Assembly: GCA_035934385.1 (NCBI GenBank)
Contig: DASYXY010000085.1
Coordinates: forward strand, 42,230 to 106,229
Length of the DNA: 64,000 nucleotides
Direction: 5' to 3'
DNA from: CF-118 sp035934385
GTDB lineage: Bacteria; Chloroflexota; Dormibacteria; Dormibacterales; Dormibacteraceae
Part shown: positions 26,965 to 36,100 of the stretch, piece after piece
Numbering within the stretch: position 1 is the first letter of the stretch
How the letters are laid out: the number at the start of each line of letters is the position of its first letter
The notes under the pieces: generated by a model
Database searches by the model: none
What the model was told of the DNA's origin: nothing
Seen by the model: only the letters and a program-made list of their open reading frames with translations
Translations under genes and position numbers: made by a program

Positions 26965-27483
26965 GTGCTGTTCGCCTACGTGCTGCTGGTCGAATGGACG
27001 CGCGCGCTCACGGCCACCATCCCCGGCGCGGCGGTGCCTGCATTGCTGCTGGGCGGCGGCGGCCTGGTGCTCGCGGCGTGGGGCTGGCCTGCCGAGCGGC
27101 TCGGGCTGGGTACGTCCAAGCTGGGCCTTCGGCTTCTGGGTGGCTTGGCGCTGGCGGTGGTGCTGCTTCTGCCCACGGCGGCGCGAGCGTCGGTTGTGCC
27201 CGTGCTCCCTGGCGGGCTGGCTGTCGCGGCGATCGCGGTGTCCATCGGCGAGGAGGTCGCCTTCCGCGGTGCGCTGTTCGCGGCGCTGGAGGACATCGGC
27301 GGAGCCCCACTTGCGGTCATCGGCAGCACGCTTGCCTGGACGGCCGCGCACGCGCTGTCGCATCCCGCCGAGTTTCTGCCGCCGGTCGCAGCCGCCGGCC
27401 TGTTGCTGGCGATGTGGCGGCTTGTGTTCAGAGATCTCGTCGGACCGATCGTCGCCCACGTGATCGCGGACCTTGCGCTGTGA
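26965..27483 (+). CDS. CPBP family intramembrane metalloprotease
   Basis: 172 aa from the GTG at 26965; the true start could be a little upstream, inside or next to the fdhD end. It is very hydrophobic. The CPBP/CAAX-protease motif 1 is EEVAFRG (EExxxR) and motif 2 is the His in AAHALSH, with VGPIVAHVIADL as the third block. These enzymes cut within or near membranes; the substrate is unknown. The stop overlaps the next start as GTGA. Confidence 0.75.
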   Translation: MLFAYVLLVEWTRALTATIPGAAVPALLLGGGGLVLAAWGWPAERLGLGTSKLGLRLLGGLALAVVLLLPTAARASVVPVLPGGLAVAAIAVSIGEEVAFRGALFAALEDIGGAPLAVIGSTLAWTAAHALSHPAEFLPPVAAAGLLLAMWRLVFRDLVGPIVAHVIADLAL

Positions 27484-28199
27484 AGCGCAGTCGGCTTCTC
27501 GTCATGGCTGCGATCGCGTACCTCGTCGCAGCGTGGACCGTGGCGCCCGGCTTCTACGACGGGTTCACGCCTCCGCAGCCATACAACTTTGTGTGTCCGC
27601 CGCCCCAGGCGGGCGCCAACGCGCAACCCAGTTCGGGCAGCCTGAACATCAAGATCATCAACGGCTCCAGCGACCCCAACTCCGCTTTCACGGACGACGG
27701 TCAGCTGGTCATCGGCTTTCTGCCCGGTGCATTCGACGTCACCGGCAAGTCGAGCGTCAACGTAACGATCACGCCGATCAGCCCGTGCCCGAATGTGGAC
27801 GGGTTGCGGTTCGTGGTCAACACGTACCTCATCACCGCCGACGCTCCCCTTGTGAAGAGCTCCAACCTGGTGCTGCGCTACTCGAACCTGGAGCCGGATC
27901 CGAGCTACATATACCGGGCTTCGAACCTGGGCGGCCAATGGACCAGGCTCGACATCCAGCAGCAGGCGCAGCTGTACACGATCTCCGCGCAGACCGACCA
28001 GCTCGGTTATTTCAGTGCGGGCTTCCCGTCCAACGCGATCTCGCCGGGAGGTACGTCAAACCAGGAGCTCCTTCCGATCATCGTCGCGGTGTTGATCGCT
28101 GCGGTGCTGCTGGCGGGCGTGCCCCTCACCGTGATGCGACGCCGCCAGCCACGCGCCGCAGCGCGGCGCCGCGATGAAGATGAAGAAGACGAGGAGTAG
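27480..28199 (+). CDS. membrane-anchored exported protein of unknown function
   Basis: 239 aa, GTG start overlapping the protease stop. It has an N-terminal signal/anchor (about 5-22), an extracytoplasmic beta-rich region of about 160 residues (SLNIKIINGSSDPNS, SVNVTITPISPCPN), a second transmembrane helix (about 196-217) and a cytoplasmic tail rich in Arg then Asp/Glu. I do not recognise the domain. Coupling to the CPBP protease suggests it could be that enzyme's partner or substrate, which is only inference. Confidence 0.65.
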   Translation: MKRSRLLVMAAIAYLVAAWTVAPGFYDGFTPPQPYNFVCPPPQAGANAQPSSGSLNIKIINGSSDPNSAFTDDGQLVIGFLPGAFDVTGKSSVNVTITPISPCPNVDGLRFVVNTYLITADAPLVKSSNLVLRYSNLEPDPSYIYRASNLGGQWTRLDIQQQAQLYTISAQTDQLGYFSAGFPSNAISPGGTSNQELLPIIVAVLIAAVLLAGVPLTVMRRRQPRAAARRRDEDEEDEE

Positions 28200-28367
28200 C
28201 TAGTACTTCAGCGCTTCAAAGTACGTGCCGCATTTGTGGCAGCGGTATTGAAGCGTCATCGCCTGGGTCCCGAACAGCGAGATCAGCTCCGCGTCCTGGG
28301 CCTGGCAGTGCGGGCAGCGCGGGTTGGTGGGGTTGGGTTCAGTCCTGGGTTTTCGCCGCGGGCGCAA
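28200..28367 (-). CDS. small zinc-ribbon protein, detached PaaD C-terminal domain
   Basis: 55 aa from a TTG at 28367; GAGGAG lies 7 nt upstream and supports that start, and the gene overlaps the end of paaC by 29 nt. The product has CPHC and, 23 residues after it, CHKC, a four-Cys zinc ribbon, with LISLFGTQAM between and YFEALKY at the end. This is the pattern of the C-terminal zinc ribbon of the PaaD subunit (CPxC, FGPT-like, C-x-x-C, F-x-x-x-K). It is the last gene of the paa operon. Confidence 0.75.
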   Translation of the reverse strand: MRPRRKPRTEPNPTNPRCPHCQAQDAELISLFGTQAMTLQYRCHKCGTYFEALKY

Positions 28368-29058
28368 ATCGTTTCTCCTCGAGGCCGCGAAGCATGCCGA
28401 ACGTGCGAGCGTCGACAGCGCCGGGTTTGGTTCGCCGCCGCCCCGCGTCCCATCCTTTCCAGCTGAGCTCCATCGCGGGCGCCCGCGTCTCGAGTCGCTC
28501 TTCGAGCCGCGACCTCAACTCCGCGGGCCCCATGGCGAGCTTCCCTTCCTTGTGTAGCGCAGCCGTGTCTCCGTCAGGCGCTCCGAACCACTCGAGCGCC
28601 TGGCGCCACGCATCGTCGAGCGGCCCCTTGTCGATGCCCGAACGCAGCCAGCTGCGGCCGTGAAGGAAGTGGTACCTCTCCTCGCTGAGCATCTTTCGAA
28701 GTCGGTGCTGCAGCACCTCGACGTTGCCGTTGACGCAGGCCTCGATCATCACCGTGAAGGCCGTGTCGAGGATGGCGTTTGCGGCCACGAACTGCGCCCA
28801 GGATGACCACGGCTCGTCAAAGTAGGGGAGGGCGCTGAGGCTCGCCGGATTCGACTCGCGCTCGGGCCCGCGCGGATCGTCGCCGAGTGGTTCCAGGCAT
28901 CCATAGAGGACGCGACTGTGGCCGAGGTCGTCGAGGCCCATCGCCGCGGCGGCGATGTCGGCTTCGAGGGATGGCGCCCGCGTCGCCCACTCGGCGTAGC
29001 GCAGGCCGAGCATCTGCTTGTTGTCGGCGATGCTGAGGACGAGATTCGAGATGCTCAT
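28339..29058 (-). CDS. paaC: 1,2-phenylacetyl-CoA epoxidase subunit PaaC-like
   Basis: 239 aa from the ATG at 29058, which overlaps the paaB stop as ATGA. It is a ferritin-like helical protein; DNKQMLGLRYAEWATRAPSLEADIAAAAMGLDDLGHSR (landmarks DNKQMLGLRYAEW and DDLGHSR) and EERYHFLHGRSW match PaaC, the structural partner of PaaA. PaaC binds PaaA and supports the diiron active site but is not itself the main catalytic subunit. The C-terminal 40 residues are basic and less conserved. Confidence 0.85.
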   Translation of the reverse strand: MSISNLVLSIADNKQMLGLRYAEWATRAPSLEADIAAAAMGLDDLGHSRVLYGCLEPLGDDPRGPERESNPASLSALPYFDEPWSSWAQFVAANAILDTAFTVMIEACVNGNVEVLQHRLRKMLSEERYHFLHGRSWLRSGIDKGPLDDAWRQALEWFGAPDGDTAALHKEGKLAMGPAELRSRLEERLETRAPAMELSWKGWDAGRRRTKPGAVDARTFGMLRGLEEKRFAPAAKTQD

Positions 29059-29276
29059 TCGCCCGGCGACCACAGCGCGATGACATGGTCCTTGCGGACG
29101 ATCGTCATCTCGATCCAGCGCTCCTCGTCGTAGGTGGCGCGCGCGTAGGCGGCTGCGAGGTCGTCGTCAGGGGCGACGACGCTGCCCACCTGGTGCAGCG
29201 GCTCACCGCGGGTCTTGCGCGCAAACACCTCGTACTCGACAGCGTCGCCGCTGACGCGCTTGTACTTGTCGGTCAA
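29055..29276 (-). CDS. paaB: 1,2-phenylacetyl-CoA epoxidase subunit PaaB-like
   Basis: 73 aa, TTG start overlapping the paaD stop as TTGA. YEVFARKTRGEPLHQVGSV and the following A-x-x-YARATYDEERW segment match PaaB, a small subunit that bridges PaaAC heterodimers. It is shorter than typical PaaB (about 95 aa) at the C-terminus. Confidence 0.82.
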   Translation of the reverse strand: MTDKYKRVSGDAVEYEVFARKTRGEPLHQVGSVVAPDDDLAAAYARATYDEERWIEMTIVRKDHVIALWSPGE

Positions 29277-29584
29277 ACGGCGAGGCCCCAGGCCTCGAGC
29301 GCGTCGCGGCCCGCCTCAGTCATGCGTTCGGCCGTCCACGGCGGGTTCCACACCACGTTCACGCGCACCTCACGCACGCCTTCCTCCTGCAGCAGGCGCT
29401 CGCGCACGTCGTCAAGGATGAATTCGGAGGCCGGGCAGCCCATGGCGGTGAAGGTGAGGTCGACGTCCACGACGCCGTCGCGCTCGGCGATGCCGTAGAT
29501 CACGCCGAGGTCGACGAGGCTCACGGGCATCTCCGGGTCCTGGACCTCGGACAGCGCGGCCCAGAGCCGCTGCGACTCGCTCAA
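29273..29584 (-). CDS. paaD: PaaD-like MIP18/DUF59 protein lacking the zinc ribbon
   Basis: 103 aa, TTG start overlapping the paaA stop as TTGA. It is a DUF59 (MIP18) domain: VQDPEMPVSLVDLGVIYG, then LTFTAMGCPASEFI with the conserved Cys, then REVRVNVVWNPPW. Full-length PaaD is about 165 aa and ends with a four-Cys zinc ribbon; here the protein stops after DUF59. The missing ribbon is encoded as a separate gene at the end of the same operon. PaaD is thought to help mature the PaaA iron centre. Confidence 0.85.
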   Translation of the reverse strand: MSESQRLWAALSEVQDPEMPVSLVDLGVIYGIAERDGVVDVDLTFTAMGCPASEFILDDVRERLLQEEGVREVRVNVVWNPPWTAERMTEAGRDALEAWGLAV

Positions 29585-30528
29585 TTCCCGTTGTGCTTGT
29601 GCGTCTTGCGGAACTTGTGGAACTCTTCCTGGAACATCGCAACCATCTCGGCGTTGCGCGGCCCACGAGCGCGCCACCGCGCGAGCACGTCGTCCCAGGT
29701 GATGGGCTTGCCGAAGTCCCAGCGCTTCTGCTCTGCATCGAACTCGCACGGGAAGGGGTAGTCGAGAACCCACACGTCCTTGCCGTCCTGCGTCTCTTGG
29801 TGCGCGGGCACCTTGATGCCGATCTGCTCGCAGTACGGCACGACCGACGAGAGCCACCACTGGCGCAGCTGGTCGTTGGTGAGGCCCTTGAGACGGTATT
29901 CGAGCTGCGTCGAATGCATCTTGAGGTTGTCCGGAAGACCGAACCATTCGACGCTCAGAGGGAACATCCAGTCGACCGCGCGCTGAAGCTCGTCCTTGGC
30001 CGCGCCGCCCGCCAGGCTGATGCGCTTCATCCACGTACGGCCGTTGCGGAGGTGGAAGTTCTCTTCGGCCATCACTTTGTTCAGGCCGCGCTTCCAAGGC
30101 CCGTAGGAGCACTTCTCGTGGATGTCGCCCAGGAGGCAGAAGCCGGCCTGGTCGTACATCCCGTTGGCCACGACGAGCTCGGTCCACGAGTCGAGCGGCA
30201 CGTCGAACGCGTAGGGATAGCGGAAGCTCTTCGGGTCGCGGCTGAAGATGAGCTTCTCCTGGTCTTCGCCGAGCTCCTCGAGGATGTGGTACGCGATGTG
30301 CGCGTGCGCGAGCTCGTCCTGGATGATTGCGATGCCGGTCATGAAGGCGTTGATGCTCGGCGCCTTTTTGGCGGCGAGGTAGTACGCGGGCGCGCTGATG
30401 AGCTCGGTGTCGCCGGAGACGATGAGGGTGTGCTTCAGCTCGCGCAGGTACTCGGGCGTCATCTCGCGGGTCGACTCGATCAGCTCGCCCGATTTGATCG
30501 TCTGCTCGAATTCGGCGGCGGTTGGCAT
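29581..30528 (-). CDS. paaA: 1,2-phenylacetyl-CoA epoxidase catalytic subunit PaaA
   Basis: 315 aa, ATG start. PaaA is the diiron oxygenase subunit that epoxidises the ring of phenylacetyl-CoA in aerobic phenylacetate degradation. Candidate iron ligands are seen in QDELAHAHIAYH (E72, H75) and AEENFHLRNG (E156, H159), with Glu42 in GDTELISAP. SWTELVVANGMYDQAG and RWDFGKPITWDDV are also typical. It leads an operon ordered A-D-B-C-zinc ribbon; the reductase PaaE and the ligase PaaK are not in the window. Confidence 0.92.
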   Translation of the reverse strand: MPTAAEFEQTIKSGELIESTREMTPEYLRELKHTLIVSGDTELISAPAYYLAAKKAPSINAFMTGIAIIQDELAHAHIAYHILEELGEDQEKLIFSRDPKSFRYPYAFDVPLDSWTELVVANGMYDQAGFCLLGDIHEKCSYGPWKRGLNKVMAEENFHLRNGRTWMKRISLAGGAAKDELQRAVDWMFPLSVEWFGLPDNLKMHSTQLEYRLKGLTNDQLRQWWLSSVVPYCEQIGIKVPAHQETQDGKDVWVLDYPFPCEFDAEQKRWDFGKPITWDDVLARWRARGPRNAEMVAMFQEEFHKFRKTHKHNGN

Positions 30529-30607
30529 GGCTTCAATTCTGGGACAAATGAAGGCGGGTAAAATCGGGTGCCCGGTGACGGGCCTTTGGCGTTCTGGCCC
30601 GCGGCGT

Positions 30608-30681
30608 GGTGGCTATAGCTCAGTTGGCAGAGCACCAGATTGTGGATCTGGGTGTCGCGGGTTCAAATCCCGCTAGCCACC
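30608..30681 (+). tRNA. tRNA-His(GTG)
   Basis: Acceptor arms GTGGCTA (30609-30615) and TAGCCAC (30674-30680) pair fully, and the extra 5' G typical of tRNA-His (30608) faces the discriminator C (30681). The anticodon stem CCAGA/TCTGG holds loop TTGTGGA with anticodon GTG. The T arm is GGGTTCAAATCCC. CCA is not encoded in full. Confidence 0.94.
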
Positions 30682-30703
30682 CCAAGTTTTAGCGGAGGTT
30701 TGC

Positions 30704-30740
30704 ATCCGCCGCGGCTAATACGGAAGCGATCCGCCGCGGC
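30704..30740 (+). repeat. 12-bp direct repeat upstream of the M50 gene
   Basis: ATCCGCCGCGGC occurs at 30704-30715 and 30729-30740, exact copies 25 bp apart, between tRNA-His and the M50 protease start. It may be a regulator site or chance in GC-rich sequence. Confidence 0.35.
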
Positions 30741-30765
30741 ACGAACATAATCCGGCCATAAAGCC

Positions 30766-32748
30766 GTGATCTATTCGTCGTACCACCGGCAATCGCTGCT
30801 CGAGTCCGCCCTCGGCCTCCTTCCATCGTTGTTGATCGTCGTGGTCGGCGGCTGGATCGGCTTCACCGGCGTGCTCATCCCGCTCGATTTCAACCCTATC
30901 GAGCTCGTCCTGTGGGGGCTGGTCTCGCTCGTTGTGGGCACGGTAATCCACGAGTCCGCGCATCTGGTCGTCGGACTGCTCGCCGGCCGGCAGGTGCGCA
31001 AGATCCTCATAGGCGGCGGCTCGACGATGTTCAGCGCCAAGTTCGGAGGCATTCGCGTCCAGATCTGCACCAACCTGCTCGACGGCGGAGCGGTCATCTT
31101 CTCGGCCCTCGACGACCCCTCGCGTGGAGGACTCATCGCGGCCATCGCCGCCGGCCCGGCGACCAACATCGTCGCGGGACTGTATGCCTGGGCGGCGTCG
31201 TCTGGCGGCTCCATCGCGCTCGGCACGTTCGCCCTGATCAACCTGCTCCTCGGCGTGACCAACTTCTTCCCGGCCCGCGTCACGACGGGCGATCGCAACC
31301 TGGTGACGGACGGCATGCATATCTGGCGGCTCCTCAGCGGCAAGCCGCTCACCGCCGCTTTCTTCGAAGGCGAGGAGATGTCGGCGGACGCCAGGCGCGC
31401 CACTATCGGTGCGCTCGAGGAGGCGCGCGACGCGGGAGCAGACGAGGTCCAGGAAGTGCACCTCCTGGCGGCGCTCGACCACGACCCCGAAATCCATCGC
31501 CTGCTGGCGCCGGCGTCCATCACGGACCTGGTCACCTGGCCCGGCTCGTCCGACGCCGGCGACGCTCTGCTGTCGCGCTCCGAGCTGCTCGACCGCATTG
31601 AGAAGGTCGCCTTCCAGATCGCGCGCGACGCCGGCATCACGCGCCCTAACGCGGCCTGTGTGTGCCTTGCGCTCATGGCGACGCCGTCTCCGGTCGCCAC
31701 GCGACTGAAAGAAGGCGGTGTATCCGAAGCCGCCTTGCGGCAGCTGGCGCAGGCGCGCGGTGAGATCTCGGTGGACACCACCACCGCCATTTCGATATCT
31801 CCAGACCTCCCCCTCGAGCGCTGGGGCAGCGCTGCCGACCGGCCGCTCGAGCTGGCTTTCCGCATCGCAACCGCAGACCGTGCCGATCACACCGGCACCC
31901 AGCACCTGGTGGCGGCCCTCGCCAGCGATGTGAACAGCCGCGCAGGCGCGGCGCTGTGGCGGATGGGCTTCGCAATCACGCGCAACGACAAGCTGATCCC
32001 GCTGACGCCGCCGACCATCATCCCTCCTCCGCTTTCTCCTCAGGCACAGGGCGCGATTGCCGGCGCACTGCTGCGAACCGGACCCACGTACCCCGCCGGG
32101 ACCGGTGAGCTGAGCCTCGGCGTGTGCGACCAGGGGCGTGGCATGGGCGGCCTTCTCTTTGCTCAAGCAGACGTTTCGCCGGATCCGTTGGTCGCGGCGC
32201 TCCTACAACTGCCTCGTGAGCAGAGCGATCCGGTCGGCTTCACTCCGTCGATGCGGCGGATGTGGGAGTTGCGCGCGAGCGCGCGCCTGGGCGCGGGCAG
32301 GTACGAGGACTCCCTTTCCGACTTCCGCGTCCTCGAGAAGAACGCGACCAGTGAAGAAAACCTCGCGATCAGCCGAAACAACGTTGCTTACACGGCGCTG
32401 ATGTCCGGTGATCCGGCGCTGCGCGCAGAGGCCCTGGAGAAGGCGAAGGCTGCGGTCGACTTCAAGCCCGACCAACGCGCCTTCCAGGGGACCTATGCCT
32501 TCGCGCTGATGGAGGGCGGATTCCCCTCCCCTGCGGCGGAAATCCTGGAGAAGGTGACCGTCGATCATCCTCGCCCCCGCGACCGGGCCCTCGACCTGTG
32601 CCTGCTCGCGATCTGCCGGGCGCGCCTTGGTGACGCGGCGGCCGCCCGTCGCCACGCCGCCGCGGCCGAGGCGGCCGATCCACGATGTGTGCTGCTGCCT
32701 AGGGCTCGCGAAGAGATCGGTTCAAGCGAGATGGTTTCATCCAGTTAG
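30766..32748 (+). CDS. M50-like membrane metalloprotease with Clp-N-like and TPR repeats
   Basis: 660 aa, GTG start. The N-terminal 190 residues look like a site-2-protease (M50) core: helices around 17-40 and 48-72, zinc motif HESAH (62-66), AAGPATNIVAGL (128-139), and NFFPARVTTGDRNLVTDG with Asp182 as the likely third ligand. From about 205 to 420 there are three Clp-N-like helical repeats (for example ARDAGADEVQEVHLLAALD and ATADRADHTGTQHLVAAL). The last 200 residues contain TPR-like pairs. Cytosolic protein-binding repeats on an intramembrane protease suggest regulated substrate capture. The substrate is unknown. Confidence 0.75.
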   Translation: MIYSSYHRQSLLESALGLLPSLLIVVVGGWIGFTGVLIPLDFNPIELVLWGLVSLVVGTVIHESAHLVVGLLAGRQVRKILIGGGSTMFSAKFGGIRVQICTNLLDGGAVIFSALDDPSRGGLIAAIAAGPATNIVAGLYAWAASSGGSIALGTFALINLLLGVTNFFPARVTTGDRNLVTDGMHIWRLLSGKPLTAAFFEGEEMSADARRATIGALEEARDAGADEVQEVHLLAALDHDPEIHRLLAPASITDLVTWPGSSDAGDALLSRSELLDRIEKVAFQIARDAGITRPNAACVCLALMATPSPVATRLKEGGVSEAALRQLAQARGEISVDTTTAISISPDLPLERWGSAADRPLELAFRIATADRADHTGTQHLVAALASDVNSRAGAALWRMGFAITRNDKLIPLTPPTIIPPPLSPQAQGAIAGALLRTGPTYPAGTGELSLGVCDQGRGMGGLLFAQADVSPDPLVAALLQLPREQSDPVGFTPSMRRMWELRASARLGAGRYEDSLSDFRVLEKNATSEENLAISRNNVAYTALMSGDPALRAEALEKAKAAVDFKPDQRAFQGTYAFALMEGGFPSPAAEILEKVTVDHPRPRDRALDLCLLAICRARLGDAAAARRHAAAAEAADPRCVLLPRAREEIGSSEMVSSS

Positions 32749-32812
32749 GATCAGCCCTCACTGGGCGTGGTGAGCCCGTTGCTATGGCCATTGAGTTTTT
32801 GTGGAGGGGTTC

Positions 32813-33178
32813 GTGCCTACCAGCCAGGAGTTGATCAACCGCGGCAATAACCTGTTCCCGATCGGTCTGGTCGCGGTGGTCGCGGCCGGCGGCATTCCGG
32901 AGATTCGGAACGAGGGCTTCCCTCGCGGGGCGCTCGACGAACTGGTGATGCTGGTGCTCGGCGCGGTTGCTGTCGTGTGGTACCTGCGGAGCCGGTACGC
33001 GCGCTCAGTGATTCCCGCGTTGATTGCCGGAGGCGTGCTGATCATGAAGATCGTGGCCTTGCTCATCGAGGACGCCGATGACAGAGGCGATGACATCGGC
33101 ATCGGGATCGTCATGGCTCTGGCCATCGTGACTTGGGCGGTCATCTATTTCCGCACCAAGCCCACGACGTCCGGGTGA
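32813..33178 (+). CDS. small membrane protein of unknown function
   Basis: 121 aa from the GTG at 32813, chosen because GGAGG lies 5 nt upstream; an in-frame GTG at 32801 overlaps that site. Four hydrophobic stretches are seen (about 14-27, 41-57, 66-84 and 98-113), with charged loops (LIEDADDRGDD). No family recognised. It follows the M50 gene by 64 bp and may share its transcript. Confidence 0.65.
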   Translation: MPTSQELINRGNNLFPIGLVAVVAAGGIPEIRNEGFPRGALDELVMLVLGAVAVVWYLRSRYARSVIPALIAGGVLIMKIVALLIEDADDRGDDIGIGIVMALAIVTWAVIYFRTKPTTSG

Positions 33179-33197
33179 TCTATCGAGTTCGGTTTCT

Positions 33198-36100
33198 TTA
33201 GTCCCTGTATCGGGGCGACGAGTCGTCGATGGTCACCTCATCCCAGCTCTGCCAGGGTGAGCCCCACTGCCAGACGCCGTGTACCCATGGCTTGACCAGC
33301 CAGCGGATCCCGGCATACATAACCGGGATGACCAGGCACTCCTCCTGCACCGCCAGCCTATCCGCCTGGTGGTAGAGGTCCAACCTCACCGCCCCATCTG
33401 AAGTTTGCCGAGCTCGGTCCAACAGCGAATCCAGGCTTGGTGAGGTCCACACGCCAAGTTTGGTGAGGCTCTGTCCGTGGAGGAGATTGCGCAGGAAATA
33501 TTCAGCATCGGGGGCATGGGCGACCCACTGCCAGAACTGCACGTGAGACTGGGACGGCCAATCCCGGTTTTGCGACATCGGCGTCCAGATCACCCTGACG
33601 TCGATGCTCAGGTTCTGGCGCCACATGCCGGCCAGCAGGTCGATGGAAGGATGGGAATGCTCGGTGGCAACGGCGAGAGTGAGCGGCCCCGCAAAGGCGG
33701 ACGTTTGCAGTGCTTTCCGTGCGTCGGTTGGGCTGTAGCCGAGTGCGATGCCTGGAGTGTGGCCCAGGATTCCTGGCGGAACAAGGCCACCGGTGGCGAT
33801 ACCCTGGTAGACGGGCAAGGCCGCCGCGAGAGCCGCGCGGTCGGTCGCGAGCGCGAGAGAGCGGCGCAGCTGCTGGTCGCTCGCGAAAGCACCGCTGCCA
33901 CCAAAAGCTATGAATCCCGTCTGCACCCGCGGCGTGTCCAGCCTCACCAACCCGGCGTCGCTCGCCGCGCCCGCAAGCTGTGTGTGCCCCCAAATCGCGT
34001 CGACGTCTCCCGCCCGGGCCAGCTGTGCAAGCTGGTCCGGGTCCTCCGCAAGGACCCACTCGATCCTGGCGACGTTACCGCCCCTCCGCCGCGGATAGCG
34101 TGGATCGCGGTCTAACGCCACCCTCTTGTCCTCCATCGCCACCACGCGGAATGGACCGTTGCTCAGGTCGGGACGGTTAGCGCTGAACTCCGGATACACC
34201 AGATAGAAGAGGAACGCGGGATACGGCGTGTTCAGGCGGAACTCGACGGTGCGCTGGTCGAGCGCCCTGACGCCTACCTGCTCCTGCGTAACTTCGCCAC
34301 GAGAACGAGCTTCGCCGTTCTCGACCACAAACATCATGGTCGCGTTCAGGCTCAGATGATCGGGGTCGACAATCCGACGGTAAGCGCGCACAACGTCGTC
34401 GGCGCCCAACGTTTGCCCGTCGTTCCAGGTGACGCCCTCACGAAGGTGAAGGCGGTAAACGAGACCGTCATCGCTCACTTCCCACGACGACGCCAATCCA
34501 GGCACGACGTAGGGTCCGGGGCGGCCCTCGACCAGCCTGTCCCAGAGCTGCTGGAACAGCCCCTGGTTGGTGGCGTAAAGACCTGTAGACGGATCAGTTG
34601 ACCATGGCACTTGATTGGCGGCTATCCGAAACGTTGCGGTCGCGTCATGTTTGGTTGGAACCGGATAGCGCCAGCGCGCGAAGGCCTCTCGCCAGACTTC
34701 GGCAGCCTCTCGATTGCGGAGCGCCAGGTGGAGGGTGCTCGCCAGCCTGAACAACAGTTCCGTCGACTGCTCTTCCTGGCCCAGTCGCTCGAGCAATGGC
34801 AGAAGGGAGCGGTAGTGGTCGACCGCCTCGTCGAGGGCCCACTCCCGAAGCGCTTGCTCCCCAGCGAGCTGCAGATAGCGAGCCGCCTCCTGGTCGTCCT
34901 CGGCGGAGAGCCAGTGGTGTGCGATCAGGCCATAGACCCGTTCCGGGCTCTCCGCGTACCGCGCCTGCAGCCACTTTGCCGCGCTGGCATGCAGGTCGCG
35001 CCGGCGAGTATTCAGTAGCGTCCGATACGCCGCCTCCTGGATGAGAGCGTGCTTGAACCGGTACGAGGCCTCCGGCCAGCGGCGTTCTTCCTGGAGCAGA
35101 TCCAGTCTTTGCAGGTGATGAAGCGCTTCTCGAAGGTGCGCCTCATCGACGCGAGCCACCGCCTGCAGCAGCCCAAATGAGAAGCGGCGTCCGCAGGCCG
35201 CTGCAGCGGTAAGAACGGACCGCCAGCCGGCCTCCAATCGATCGAGCCGTGCCAGGATCACCCCCTCGAGAGTGGGAGGCAGCGAGAGAGCTTGGGCCGT
35301 GGGCCGGCCCCCCTCTCCGATAGCCCGGGCAAGCTCCTCGAGGTAGAGCGGGTTGCCGTCCGCATGTGCGATCACGGCCTCCTGGACGGCCGGCTCGATC
35401 GCGTCTTCGGTCAGCACCTTGAGCAGCACTCGCTCGGCGGATTCGTCGAGCGGCTTCAAGTCGATGACAGTCACCAGGTGGCGAAACTCGCGCGTCGCGC
35501 GCTCGCGCAGCGTCCAGGAACCGTGCTCGGTCTCGGGGCGCATGGTGAAGACAAACACGACCGGGGCCCGCTCGGCCAGCGGAAGCAAGCGGTCCAGGAG
35601 GCCGAGTGTCGTCGGGTCCGCCCAATGAAGATCATCGATTGAGATCACCAGCGGGCGGTTGGCTGCCAGCGCAGTGACCAAGTCGTGGAGCACCTCATAG
35701 GTGCGGTACTGCACCGCTTCCGGCGAGAGGCCAGCAAGCGCCGGCGCCATGTCGTTGTCTGGCGCGAGGCCGAGAACGCCAGCCAGGTACGGCTGCAGAT
35801 CCTGCGCCTGAACGGGGAAAAGCTCCTCCAGGCGGCGGCGCAGAGCCAGTCGAACTCTCAGCTCGGGCTCCCCCGTGCCCATACCAATCCAGCCGCGCAA
35901 CAGATCCCGGACTGGCCACCATGCGAGCGACGTCCCGTAGGAAACCGCGCGGCCTTCGAGCCAGTCGACTGAGTCGCGAGTGGCCAGCCTTAGCTCCGTT
36001 GCCAAACGAGACTTGCCGATGCCGGGCTCGCCGCCCAGAAAGACGATGCCGCCACGCCCAGCTTGCATTGCGTCAACAACTTCGCGGAGCGTGGCCAGTT

